The notes beneath the pieces were generated by a model that was given only the letters and a program-made list of their open reading frames with translations, did no database searches and was not told the origin of the DNA. DNA of 64,000 nucleotides from Citrus sinensis (lineage: Eukaryota > Streptophyta > Magnoliopsida > Sapindales > Rutaceae), in NCBI RefSeq assembly GCF_022201045.2, contig NC_068557.1, positions 868,001 to 932,000 on the forward strand, read 5' to 3'. Positions 32,086-42,164 of the stretch are shown piece after piece; position 1 is the stretch's first letter; each line of letters begins with the position of its first letter. The position numbers and the translations under genes are program-made.

Positions 32086-32099
32086 TGGTATCAGAGCCA
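32086..32099 (+). other. tRNA-Met primer-binding site of the pararetrovirus
   Basis: TGGTATCAGAGCCA is complementary to the 3' end of plant initiator tRNA-Met and is where minus-strand DNA synthesis starts in Caulimoviridae. By convention it is the origin of the circular map. Confidence 0.92.
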
Positions 32100-32290
32100 A
32101 GGGGAGGATAGTGTAATACAGTTTTGAGTTTTTGTGATTAAAGACTTGTGTTTTATTTAAATATTGTTTGTGTGGTGAATTTTTACTGGTAGTAAGTCCT
32201 GTCATAGGATAAGGATTTCCGCATAGGGCTGTAAAACCATACGTGTAGCCATTCAACCAAGACCTTAGATTGACCATAAGTTCTTTCTTT

Positions 32291-32962
32291 ATGGATCCTC
32301 TGCTCTGTAGAGCATCGTCCTTTTCTAGCTCTTTTTCCGGGAAGACTAGTGATTCAAAGCATGTTGTGAGTTCAGAAGAATTCATTATTGAGAACTTTGA
32401 TAAAGCAATTGATTGTTGGGAACTTCCAAAGATTTCCAAAGAAAAGATTTACAAAACAAAAAAGCTTGATTTTTTAAAAAATGATTATGTAATAAAGACT
32501 GAAGAACGTGACATAACTCTTTCTGAGCCATTTGAAACAATTCATTTGTTTTCAGAAAAGTCTTTAAAGAAATTAAAAGAAAAGAATTTTAATTATGTTC
32601 ATATAGGACTCATTCAGGTTGGTATAAAACCCCTAACCAAAGAAGGTTTGGATACTTCTATCCTCGCTGTCCTTAGAGATGGTCGATTCATCTCTTTTGA
32701 TGATTCTTTACTAAGTAGTATTGAATCGAGTCTCTGTAAAGGTCCAATTTCTTTTGATTGCTATCCAAATATAACAATTTCTCTTAAAGACAAAAATATT
32801 TTGAAAAGCATGATTTTACAAATCAAAACCCATAATTATAATATGATTAAAGGATCTGTTCCAGTAGCCTTAATTTTTAAAATTTCCTATAAGGCTATGG
32901 TTTCTGCGTTCAGTACGCAACATAAATTCCAGTCAAAAAGAGATGAGACTCTTCTCTTGTAG
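32291..32962 (+). pseudogene. pararetrovirus ORF1, movement-protein part
   Basis: A stretch of 223 codons from the ATG at 32291 to an in-phase TAG at 32960. It resembles the 30K-superfamily movement proteins of caulimovirids, which build tubules through plasmodesmata. Visible blocks are IGLIQVGIKPLT, LDTSILAVLRDGRF and SLCKGPISFDCYPN. The downstream coding continues in the same frame after the stop, so this is the N-terminal part of a larger polyprotein and not a separate gene. The frame could be opened further upstream only to a TTG at 32270. Confidence 0.82.
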
Positions 32963-32968
32963 ACTGAT

Positions 32969-34087
32969 TTGTCTAGAGCCAACACTGTAATTCCTAAACC
33001 TATCCAATGGAAAGATGTCAATCTTCCAGAAGAATGGATTCTCGAAGGAGCTGCTCCACCAGCAATTCCAAAACAACTTGAGCCAAATACAGAGTTGCAA
33101 AATGTGACTCAATATTCTGATGGTAAAGTCAAACTATCTTTCAGAAGATCTAACTCAACCAGATTTTCTGATAAAGAGTCGTGCTCAAGCATTCCTTCCT
33201 TAGAAAGGAAATTTACAAAAATACCTTCAGTTATAAATCTTCCTTATCAACCCGTAAGGAGTCAACCGAGGTTTTCCACCTCAGATATTCCGAGTTCATC
33301 TATTCGTTCTGTTGACTATACCACAAATGTTCCTTATCCAATTTATACTAGTAGTCAACATGAACAAAAACAAGAAGAGAAGGAACCTTCTCCTCCAACT
33401 TCCCCTACTTTTTCTGCTATCACAGAAAATGTCATAAATGTTATTGAAAAGAATTTTGAGCTTGATAAAAATCTTCTTCATAATGATTTTTACTCTGACT
33501 TTAATAAAGAAAAAAGACTTTGGTTTTTTAAGAATTTTTTAAATCAAAGGAAAGAAATCCAACAAATCTATTATGAATTTGTTAATCTTCATCAAGTTTA
33601 TATATTGTTTTTTGATTGGTTCGAAATATATTCTTCTGAGAACAACATTGAATATCCTTTTAAAGAGTCAAACCCTATTACTATTAGGAAGAAAATTCCT
33701 GAATGGAAACTTCTTGATAGCAATAGAATCATAGAGTCTGAACACCCACCTCTTCGGAGTGTAACCATTGATCATGGAGAACCTCCTGTCCAAATTAGAG
33801 CTTCACCTTACAAAATTCCAAAGCCAAATGATTCTGAAGCCAATTTAAGTAGTATTATCCAACAGAATAATTTCTGTAATACCAACTTAAATACAATCAG
33901 AAAGCAGTTGACTAGGATAGAAAACCAATTCCAAAAGTCAACCATTACTGTTTCTTCGATTCCACCAAAATCGGATTCTGACAAAAAACTTAAGGAACCT
34001 ATTTTCAAACCTTTTCAGGTTTCGAAAACTAGCCAAAAGTTTGTTCAAGAGTCAAAATCAGATTTTGCTAAAGCCATTAGAGAATAA
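32969..34087 (+). pseudogene. pararetrovirus ORF1, linker between movement and coat parts
   Basis: About 370 codons in the same frame as the movement part, ending at a TAA (34085-34087), after which the frame stays open into the coat region. The opening sequence (LPEEWILEGAAPP) is like the C-terminal extension of caulimovirid movement proteins; the rest is polar, rich in S, P and K, with no recognised domain. There is no ATG at its start, so by itself it is not a gene. Confidence 0.7.
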
Positions 34088-35929
34088 CTAGATAGGATAG
34101 AAGCTGCTTCTTTCTCATCTAGCAAAGTTCAGATAGCCCCTGATACTCCTCAATCTAGCAAGATTGGAGTATTAGAACAAGACCAAATGTCTATAGCCTC
34201 TTCTGATATAGAAGCCTTCAAAGAAGAACCTTCTACTCCTAAAGCCAACAAAATTCATTGGGAATTAGCCCTTCCCACTGCCAAGACTCCACCGGATCTA
34301 GCAATAGATAATAGACCAAGTGAATTAAATCAATCCCGATACAATGCATCTTCAGTCTATGAGTGGAATATTGATGGTATGTCCGACTACAATATCCTAG
34401 GATTGTTGCAACAAATGACAATGGCAGCCAATGCCTATAAAACCCAAGCAGGAACTTCTGATCGTGCCATATCAGAAATCCTCATTGCCGGTTTTACTGG
34501 TCAACTAAAAGGTTGGTGGGATCATCTTCTCAATAATCAGCAACAATTAGACATTTTAAATTCCATTCAAGTCGATGAAAATAGAGCACCTATTCTTGAT
34601 GAGTTCAACAATCCAATCAAGGATGCTGTTGCTACTCTAATTTTAATTATTTCCCTCCATTTCATTGGTGATCCTTCACACCTTCGAGATAAAAACGCTG
34701 AGTTACTACATAATTTAAGATGTAGGAAACTTAGTGAATTTCAAAGTTACAAAACCTCATTTTTTACCAGACTATTTCTAAGAGATGATGCAAATCATAT
34801 AACTTGGAAAGAAAATTTTCTTGCTGGATTACCTACCCTTTTAGGTGAAAAGGTAAGAAATTCCATCAAAACCCTTTATGATAATCGTATTCCTTATGAT
34901 GAGCTCACCTACGGTGAACTTGTCAGTTTTGTCAATAAAGAAGGTTTAAAGATTTGTCAAGATTTGAAATTACAGAAACGACTTAAGTGGGAGCTTAAGA
35001 AGTCTAAACAAGAATTAGGCGGTTTCTGTAAACAATTCAATTATGACCCCTTTAAAACTTCTATCTCCAAAGATTGTAATGGTGAGTGTTCTACTAAACC
35101 TCGCAGGAAACATTACAAATCTAAAAATTTTAGGAAACCCTTTCGTAATTTTAGAGAACTTCCTTATAAGAAACCTTCGAGACCTTATAAGAAACCCAAA
35201 TTCTCTAAAAAAGAGTTTAAAGCCAAACCAAACACTCCTTTCAATTACAGAGAAGCTATATGTCACAAGTGTGGCATAAAAGGTCATACTGCAAAATATT
35301 GCAGAATGAACAAAAAACTTCATGAGCTTGACCTTGATGATGAGATCTTTTCTAAATTAGCCCCTCTTCTTATCGAGTCTTCTGATTCCGAGTCTTCTAT
35401 GTCAGGAGACAATGATCCATATCAAGTTGATGAGCTATTTGACTCAGATGACTCTGCATCTAGCAGTAGCGAATCTGAATCTGATTCATTTTTAAAGAAA
35501 ATCAATGTTTTGACTAAAGACCAAGAAACTTTTTTTGAACTTGTAAAGCATATTTCTTATCCGAATCTTCAAAAAGAATATCTTGATAAACTTCTAAAAA
35601 CTTTGGATTTTAATAAAGCCGAAACTTTTAAAGTCCCAATTGTTAAAAAAAAATCTTATCATCTTACTCAGATTTTGGATAAAAAGAAAACAAAGAAGTC
35701 AACACCCACAATTCAAGATATTCAAAAAGAAATCAAAGACATTAAACTTGAAATAAAAGATTTAAAAGAAAAACAAAAAAGTGATTCTGAAACTATCCAA
35801 CTCCTTTTACCAAAGCATTTACAGGATAGCTCAGATAATGAGTCAAATCCTAATGATGGTGATAATATTGACCATAATTTAGAAAACATTGAGTCTATAC
35901 CAAATGATTTTCTATTTGCTTTAAAATAG
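34088..35929 (+). pseudogene. pararetrovirus ORF1, coat (gag-like) part with zinc knuckle
   Basis: Open from 34088 to a TAG at 35927-35929; the first ATG is at 34187. The centre has the capsid signature WNIDGMSDYNILGLLQQM and FTGQLKGWWDHLL. A basic stretch rich in K, R and P precedes a CCHC knuckle, CHKCGIKGHTAKYC (35261-35302), which binds the packaged nucleic acid. An acidic serine-rich run follows (ESSDSESSMSGDN and SASSSSESESDS), common in caulimovirid coat proteins. Coiled-coil-like, lysine-rich sequence ends the part. The stop at 35927 is seven bases before the ATG of the next part. Confidence 0.85.
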
Positions 35930-35935
35930 ATCACC

Positions 35936-37882
35936 ATGAGAAAGTATTTGATTAAAATCACTTTGATTTTTTCTGATGATTTTGCAATTGACGCCATTGC
36001 CCTTTTTGACACTGGTGCCGATTTAAATTGCATAAGAGAGGACATTGTCCCCAAAAGATTTCATGAGAAAACAAAAGAAAGACTTTCTGCCGCCAACAAT
36101 TCAAAGCTTAATGTAAATTCTAAAGTCGAAGCTTCAATTCATAACAATGGTTTTGAATTTAAAACTTCTTTTGTTCTTACAAATGACATACACCATGCTG
36201 TCATTTTAGGAACCCATTTTATAAACCTTATCACTCCTTATACTGTCAATTATGATAGTATATCTTTTAAAGCAAAAGTCAAAAGGTTTGTTTTCCCATT
36301 TATTGAAAAGCCAAAAACAAGAAATTTGAATATTGTTAAAGCATGTTCTGTCTATCAGAATCAAATCAACAATCTTCTCCGATCAAGACAAAGTGATTTA
36401 ATGTTTTTACAAAAGGATTTAAGTTTAAAAAGAATAGAAAGCCAATTACAAAATGATTTCATCCAAAAGAAAATCTCTGATTTTAAAGATCTAATTGAGA
36501 AAGAAATTTGTGCCGATCTACCTTCAGCCTTTTGGAATAGGAAACAACATTTGGTAGATTTGTCTTACGAGAATTCTTTTGATGAAAAACATATACCTAC
36601 TAAAGCTCGTCCAATCCAAATGAATATGGATTTGGAACAACATTGTAGAACTGAAATAAAAGACTTGGAGTCTAAAGGACTCATTGTAAAATCTAGATCC
36701 TCATGGTCTTGTGCCGCTTTTTATGTAAACAAAAATTCTGAAATTGAAAGAGGAGTACCAAGATTAGTCATAAATTATAAACCCCTTAATAAAGCATTAA
36801 AATGGATTAGGTACCCAATACCTAACAAAAAGGATTTGCTTCAAAAACTGCATTCTGCTTTCATATTTTCCAAATTTGACATGAAATCGGGTTTTTGGCA
36901 AATTCAAATTCATCCAAAAGACCGTTATAAAACTGCTTTTACTGTTCCTTTTGGACAGTATGAGTGGATTGTTATGCCATTTGGGTTGAAAAATGCGCCT
37001 TCAGAATTTCAAAGAATTATGAATGACATTTATAACCCTTATTCTGATTTTTGCATTGTTTATATCGATGATGTTTTGATTTTTTCTCAAACCATCGACC
37101 AACATTTTAAACATCTAAAGACCTTTTACCTTGCTACCAAAAAAGCTGGTTTAGCAATCTCTAAGTCTAAAGTCTCTTTGTTTCATACAAAGATCAGGTT
37201 CTTAGGTCACCATATTTCCAAAGGAACCATTACCCCTATTGAGCGTTCTCTTGCTTTTGCAGACAAGTTTCCTGATAAAATCCTTGATAAAACTCAATTA
37301 CAAAGATTTCTAGGAAGTCTAAATTATGTTCTTGATTTCTGTCCAAATATCAATAGGATGTCCAAACCTTTGCATGATAGGTTAAAAAAGAATCTTGTTT
37401 CCTGGACCGATGAGCATACTAAAGTAGTTAGACTTATAAAGAATTCTGTAAAAAGCATCCCATGCTTATTTCTTGCAAATCCTGCTTTACCTAAAATTGT
37501 TAAAACTGATGCATCTGATTTAGGTTATGGAGGAATATTAAAGCAAAAAGATATTGATAAGGAACAGATAGTTCAATATGTTTCTGCACATTGGAATGAA
37601 TGCCAAAAACATTATTCAACCATCAAAAAAGAAATTCTTTCCATTGTTTTATGCATTTCAAAATTCCAACATGATTTATTAAATAAAAAATTTCTACTTA
37701 GAATTGATTGCAAAGCTGCAAAACATGTTTTAGAAAAAGATGTTCAAAACATTGCATCAAAACAAATTTTTGCACGATGGCAAGCCATTTTAAGTGTTTT
37801 TGATTTTGATATTGAATTCATTAAAGGAGATACAAATTTTATTCCTGATTTTCTAACCAGAGAATTTTTGCAAAGCAGATAA
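35936..37882 (+). CDS. pararetrovirus ORF1, protease-RT-RNase H part
   Basis: An uninterrupted stretch of 648 codons from an ATG at 35936 to TAA at 37880-37882. It is in the same frame as the three parts upstream. The aspartic protease motif DTGA is at 36008-36019. The reverse transcriptase follows with RLVINYKPLN, FSKFDMKSGFWQI, MPFGLKNAPSEFQ and the catalytic YIDD at 37061-37072. RNase H follows with TDASDLGYGG and a C-terminal FARWQAILSVFDF region. No integrase domain is present, as expected of a pararetrovirus. The catalytic residues look kept. In the living virus this would be released from the polyprotein by its own protease. Whether it is expressed here is unknown. Confidence 0.88.
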   Translation: MRKYLIKITLIFSDDFAIDAIALFDTGADLNCIREDIVPKRFHEKTKERLSAANNSKLNVNSKVEASIHNNGFEFKTSFVLTNDIHHAVILGTHFINLITPYTVNYDSISFKAKVKRFVFPFIEKPKTRNLNIVKACSVYQNQINNLLRSRQSDLMFLQKDLSLKRIESQLQNDFIQKKISDFKDLIEKEICADLPSAFWNRKQHLVDLSYENSFDEKHIPTKARPIQMNMDLEQHCRTEIKDLESKGLIVKSRSSWSCAAFYVNKNSEIERGVPRLVINYKPLNKALKWIRYPIPNKKDLLQKLHSAFIFSKFDMKSGFWQIQIHPKDRYKTAFTVPFGQYEWIVMPFGLKNAPSEFQRIMNDIYNPYSDFCIVYIDDVLIFSQTIDQHFKHLKTFYLATKKAGLAISKSKVSLFHTKIRFLGHHISKGTITPIERSLAFADKFPDKILDKTQLQRFLGSLNYVLDFCPNINRMSKPLHDRLKKNLVSWTDEHTKVVRLIKNSVKSIPCLFLANPALPKIVKTDASDLGYGGILKQKDIDKEQIVQYVSAHWNECQKHYSTIKKEILSIVLCISKFQHDLLNKKFLLRIDCKAAKHVLEKDVQNIASKQIFARWQAILSVFDFDIEFIKGDTNFIPDFLTREFLQSR

Positions 37883-39336
37883 TGCCGCCGAAGAAAAAAG
37901 ACAAAGGTAAAGCTATTCTCAAAGATACCGAACCTACAAAAACCTCCAAAGAACCTCAATCTACTCCCTCTAAAGAAAAATTACTTTCTTCAGCCATACC
38001 CATTAAATCCTGGATTGAATTGGTTGAAGAAAATCAAGGAACCCAGTACAAATCCATCTCCTCTGAACAACAAGTCAAAGAGTGGATGGAATCTATTACA
38101 AAGTCCCCTGAGCTTATGCTTGCCTTACAAGGCATCTCAAAATCTAAAGCCCTTTCTCAGATCCCTGAGGAAGAAAAACCAATTTCTAAAGAAATTACAA
38201 AGTCTTCTTCCCAAAGCCAAACTGTTGTTCTTTCTGGTGAAAGTTCATCTTCTCAGATTGTTCTTTCCCAGCCAACAGCTTCAAATAAAACTTCCGATTG
38301 GTATGATAAAACTCATTTTCAAAATGTTTTAACTATGGAAGATGAATTTTACCACACTGATCCTTTCCAAGCAATCTCAAAGTTTTTTCCTAAAGGCTGG
38401 TTTTTTAAACCATGGGATTTAACAAAACCCCAGCCTTATTATCAAAGCATTTTAGAAGCCACTGAGTCTGTAAAATTTAAACATTTCTTTCTCAGTGAAA
38501 CCCATTCAGAGCCGGCCTACTCCACGGCCACTATTTTAAAAGTTTTAAGCCCAAACCAGTGGGGTGACCAACTCCACAAATTCAAAACATTCCCTCCAAG
38601 TTTTCAAATGCGTTTACCACACTGCCTGGCCTATTCCTATTGGGACTACCAGCAAGCTTGGTTCAACACATTTTTCTTACAAAACCCAAAAAGGTCCCAT
38701 TCATGGTTATTTTTCTTCAATTCAAAAATAACCGTCCAAAGTCTTCCAAATTGGTTCCAACAGTGGTGGAATTTTTTTGGTCCAACACCACAAATCCTAA
38801 CTCCAAATGCCACTCATTGTTTAAACCTTTTCAAAACCCATTATTCCCCATCAGATTCAGAGAAACGGTTTTCTCCATTCCTCTGTTTTTGTACTAATTT
38901 CTTCCTCCCATGGGTATGGATGTGGAATTTCAGATTTCATACTCATGAAAAACAACTCATCATACAAAGAACTTTCAAAGTCAAGTGGTGGTCAAAATTC
39001 GATGAACAAACCAAATTGACTGAATCCCTCATCAAAAATTGGCTTTGTTCAAAAGGCTTTCTACCACAAACCATTAAAGACTCCAAAGTCCAACAAACCT
39101 TCCTAACCCAAAAATCCAAAGCCCAATCTCTCCTGGCTAGTGCCAAAACTGAAGATGAATACTTCAAAGTCATGGAACAACTCCTTACCTCCAGATCAAA
39201 GTCTTCAGTAGCTGACACCTCTGAAGAAGAAGAAGAAGATGAAGAGCCATTTGATGAAGAACCATTCATTTCTCTTGGAGACGATAATGAAGATGACTGT
39301 TTCGGAATTTTCTCTCCAGTAAAGCATTGTAAATAA
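37882..39336 (+). CDS. pararetrovirus ORF2, function unknown
   Basis: An open frame of 484 codons that overlaps the end of ORF1 by one base (TAATG at 37880-37884), the arrangement used for coupled termination-reinitiation. The N-terminus is lysine-rich (MPPKKKDKGKAI). A middle region rich in W and F includes FFPKGWFFKPWD and QWGDQLHKFKTFPPSFQM. The C-terminus is acidic (EEEEEDEEPFDEEPF). I recognise no catalytic motif. A second ORF of unknown role after the polymerase is a feature of florendoviruses; a transactivator-like role is a guess. It is remarkable that it has no stop, while ORF1 has three. Confidence 0.75.
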   Translation: MPPKKKDKGKAILKDTEPTKTSKEPQSTPSKEKLLSSAIPIKSWIELVEENQGTQYKSISSEQQVKEWMESITKSPELMLALQGISKSKALSQIPEEEKPISKEITKSSSQSQTVVLSGESSSSQIVLSQPTASNKTSDWYDKTHFQNVLTMEDEFYHTDPFQAISKFFPKGWFFKPWDLTKPQPYYQSILEATESVKFKHFFLSETHSEPAYSTATILKVLSPNQWGDQLHKFKTFPPSFQMRLPHCLAYSYWDYQQAWFNTFFLQNPKRSHSWLFFFNSKITVQSLPNWFQQWWNFFGPTPQILTPNATHCLNLFKTHYSPSDSEKRFSPFLCFCTNFFLPWVWMWNFRFHTHEKQLIIQRTFKVKWWSKFDEQTKLTESLIKNWLCSKGFLPQTIKDSKVQQTFLTQKSKAQSLLASAKTEDEYFKVMEQLLTSRSKSSVADTSEEEEEDEEPFDEEPFISLGDDNEDDCFGIFSPVKHCK

Positions 39337-39445
39337 TTATTTGATTATTTACTTTAAAAAAAAATATTCGGGTGGTCCCCTGGACACAAGTGAGAGCGCA
39401 CATGTCTCTTCACCCGGGGTGTATTTTGTATTTTGTACAAAGCAA

Positions 39446-39592
39446 CAGCACCGCTACAGTGCCAATTTCCAAAGTTTACTGTGCACTTAAAGTTCCGCTA
39501 CAGTCTACAGTGCCAATTTCCAAAGTTTACTGTGCACTTAAAACTCCGCTACAGTGAACAGTTTAAAATGTTTCTATAAAAACCAAGAGGAA
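39446..39592 (+). promoter_or_regulatory. pararetrovirus 35S-like promoter
   Basis: A 51-bp direct repeat lies at 39456-39506 and from 39507 on, containing ACAGTGCCAATTTCC and TTTACTGTGCACTTAAA. The motif CCGCTACAGT occurs three times (39451, 39495, 39556). A TATA box, CTATAAAAACC, follows at 39584-39594, so transcription would start near 39615. The next 100 bases are strongly C/T-rich, as in caulimovirid leaders. AATAAA occurs at 39820-39825 and 40108-40113, downstream of the start as expected of a terminally redundant pregenomic RNA. Confidence 0.7.
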
Positions 39593-40284
39593 GACTTAGA
39601 CTCCTCAGGTTTTTCATTTCTCTTCTTCTCTCCCTTCTCTCTAAAAACTTCTCCTCTCTTCTTCCTCTCTTCCGACTCTCTCTCTCTCTCTTCTTTCTCT
39701 CCTGAGACAAAAGAAGTTTTTTGTATTCAAGGAATTTTCCTATCATCGGTTAAGTTCCTTGTCTTCAGAATTTTTCTGGAATCTCTCTTGTAATCTCTTA
39801 AAGCTGCCAGATCAAAAGAAATAAATGTAAATATTTTTAAAGCAAGTTTAAATTTCTGAACTTTAAATTTCTGCAATTTATTTTAAAGCAATTTAATTTC
39901 ATGCATGCATTGCAGACTGATCCGTATCAAATCTGCCATATAAATTGTACATTCCTCTGAGGCAAAGAGACCAGATCTCGATCCTCAGTTGTAAACCTTC
40001 TTTTCTCCCTCCATTCCTTCAGAGCACCATTTTCGGGAACCGGATCTGGTACTGTGTTTGTACCCAAGCCTTTAGATGTATGTGTTGCTAGGCTTGCTAA
40101 AGAAATTAATAAAGATTTGGTAAAATATTTAAAATCTGACAACCGCGTTTAAAGAATTTAATTATTATATGGTAAAGTAAAATTGATTTAGTATATCAGC
40201 TGGAATACTCGAGGATACGGGCTACTGGTCCAAAGCGCTATTAAAGATCTGCTCTAAAATAACTGAGCAGGAGCGATTCCTCAG

Positions 40285-40463
40285 ATAACAACGCTACGTA
40301 CCATATCAAGTCTAAAATTTGATTAACCACGTTCCAAAGCAGATCTATCCATTTATTTTCAAAGAATCTAATAACCAAACTCGGTAAAGCTATTTAAAAA
40401 GAACCAACTGCGATCCAACTTGTTTTATTAAAGCAATCATAAAGTTTTCCGACGAAAGCACTT
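40285..40463 (+). repeat. pararetrovirus right terminal direct repeat (179 bp)
   Basis: Second copy of 31883-32061. It is followed at once by the TA run (40465-40484) and then host sequence AGTCGTCCACTTGGTC, the DUF247 upstream flank. Confidence 0.9.
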
Positions 40464-40485
40464 TTATATATATATATATATATAA

Positions 40486-40844
40486 GTCGTCCACTTGGTC
40501 TTTATAAGGAATAAGTTATTTTGAATATTATTCATTTATTTTTTGGTTGAGGGCTTTTGTTTTTCAATTTTAAAAGTGGGTTGTTTGGGTATGTGAAGCA
40601 CAAAGCCGATAGGCAGAAGCAGGAATGTGAGTCGTTCTTCTTGTTCTTCCTTTTTTTCCATTTAATATTGACGTTTCAAGATACATATTCTTATATTTTC
40701 CTTTAATCATTAATTCTGAAAATGAGTCAGCTCTGCAGATTATTTGCGGTTGTTAATTGTTTTTGATGCAGTTATCTAAATTATCTGAATAATTTCATTT
40801 ATTTTAATTTGTTGCTGGTGCAGCGAGCAATATTTTATCAGAAG
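40486..40844 (+). promoter_or_regulatory. upstream region and 5' UTR intron of DUF247 copy E
   Basis: Parallel to 44250-44582 upstream of copy G. A short exon with GGCAGAAGCAGGAAT is followed by donor GTGAGT (about 40626), and an acceptor GCTGGTGCAG lies at about 40815-40824. This indicates a 5' UTR intron of about 200 bp. The viral insertion ends only some 20 bp before this region. Confidence 0.6.
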
Positions 40845-42164
40845 ATGGATGTATCGGTTGATATGAAGAAGTTGGCCGATTCTTTGAGTGGGAAGTTGGA
40901 GACCCTGCCTCCCTTGTCTAAAGAGTGTTCCATCTACAGAGTTGCTGAGCCCAGGCGGCGTTTAAATCCGAGTCATTACACTCCGCAAATGGTTTCAATT
41001 GGCCCTTTTCATCATGGTAAGGAAGAGCTACAACCCATGGAAGAGCATAAACGAAGATACCTTAAATGCTTTCTTCAACGAACCGAGGTATGCATGACAC
41101 GTTTTCTTACACATATAAAGGATAAGGAAGCAGAATTGCGCGATTGTTATGCTGAAACAATTCACAATCTCGGAAGCGATGAGTTTGTAACAATGGTTTT
41201 AGTGGATGCTCTCTTTCTCATTGAGTAACAATGGTTTTAGTGGATGCTCTCTTTCTCATAGTGTTCTTTCTGAGATATTACGAACCTCGTTTCAGAACCG
41301 ATGATGATCGCATATTTGGAAAACCCGAATTGCATTGGAACATACGGCATGACCTGTGGCTGGTTGAAAATCAGCTTCCATTGTTCATTCTGATTGACTT
41401 GTTTAAGCTGGCCAAAACAGAAACCTGTGGTGATGGCTTCCTCAAGAATATGTCCTTCATGACAATTAGTTGCCCTCTGATCGGTGATTATATAGGTGTT
41501 CATCTACCAATACAGAAGAATTTATTAGAAATCCACTTTCCCAACGCTCAACATTTTCTTGATCTGATTGTACTGTCTTCAGCCATCTGACTCTCAGTCG
41601 CGAGCTGGAACTGAATTGAAAGATCCAAACATACCCAGTTTGAAGGAACTTCACCAAGCCGGAGTCAAGTTTAAACCAGCTGCTAAAGGGTCAACCCAAA
41701 ATCTGCTTGACATCAATTTTAATCAAGGAATCCTGGAAATTCCATATCTAACGTTGTATGATGCCACGGAGCGTTTGTACAGAAATCTGATTGCCTTCGA
41801 GAGATTGCATGGCTACGCTGGATATTTTAATGACTTTATTATAATGATGGCTGACCTCGTCAAAACTCCAAAAGATGCAGAATTACTCATTCGAAACAAA
41901 ATTTTTGGGCTAGGGAATACTGAAGCACTTGCAACTACTTTCCGCGAACTTGATAAAGATTGTGGAATGGATCATTTTCATTTCCAATATTCTGGAATTG
42001 TTGCTGATCTACAAGACTATTCCAAACTCCGATGGCACATGTGGAAGGCAACCTTGAAGCAAAATTATTTCAACACTCCATGGGCATCTCTCTCCGTAAT
42101 TGCAGCAGTTATTCTCCTTCTACTCACAGCCACACAAACCGTTTCTTCTCTAATTGCTTTGTAG
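40845..42164 (+). pseudogene. DUF247 copy E, three frames
   Basis: A type-2 copy starting MDVSVDMKKLADSLSG at 40845. A 38-bp tandem duplication (about 41190-41265, GTAACAATGGTTTTAGTGG repeated) brings a stop at 41226-41228 and shifts the frame. The middle part is open from 41231 to a stop at 41588-41590, where a 2-bp loss before GTCTTCAGCC and extra bases in the CAGTCGCG region shift the frame again. The last part (to 42164) includes GVKFKP and the normal C-terminal membrane span. All family blocks survive, so inactivation is fairly recent. Confidence 0.9.

Larger units (their letters stand above)
31883..40463 (+). mobile_element. endogenous pararetrovirus, florendovirus-like, full length with terminal repeats
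   Basis: An integrated caulimovirid genome. Order: 179-bp terminal repeat (31883-32061), tRNA-Met primer site (32086-32099), ORF1 frame (movement, coat, protease, RT, RNase H; 32291-37882), ORF2 (37882-39336), promoter and leader region (39340-40284), second terminal repeat (40285-40463). The two repeats match at a constant offset of 8402, so the circular genome is 8402 bp and the insert is one genome plus 179 bp. It lies in a TA microsatellite (31870-31885 and 40465-40484). There is no integrase, LTR pair or 4-6 bp target duplication, which excludes a Ty3 element. One large ORF overlapping a second ORF of unknown function fits florendoviruses as I know them; other petuvirus-like genera are possible. 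Confidence 0.88.

Noticed and set aside
31883-40463. Ty3/gypsy LTR retrotransposon with 179-bp LTRs
   Set aside because: The terminal repeats lack TG..CA ends and a short target duplication, there is no integrase, the primer site is 24 bp beyond the repeat, and a movement-protein domain is present. The promoter lies about 700 bp upstream of the right repeat and not inside it.
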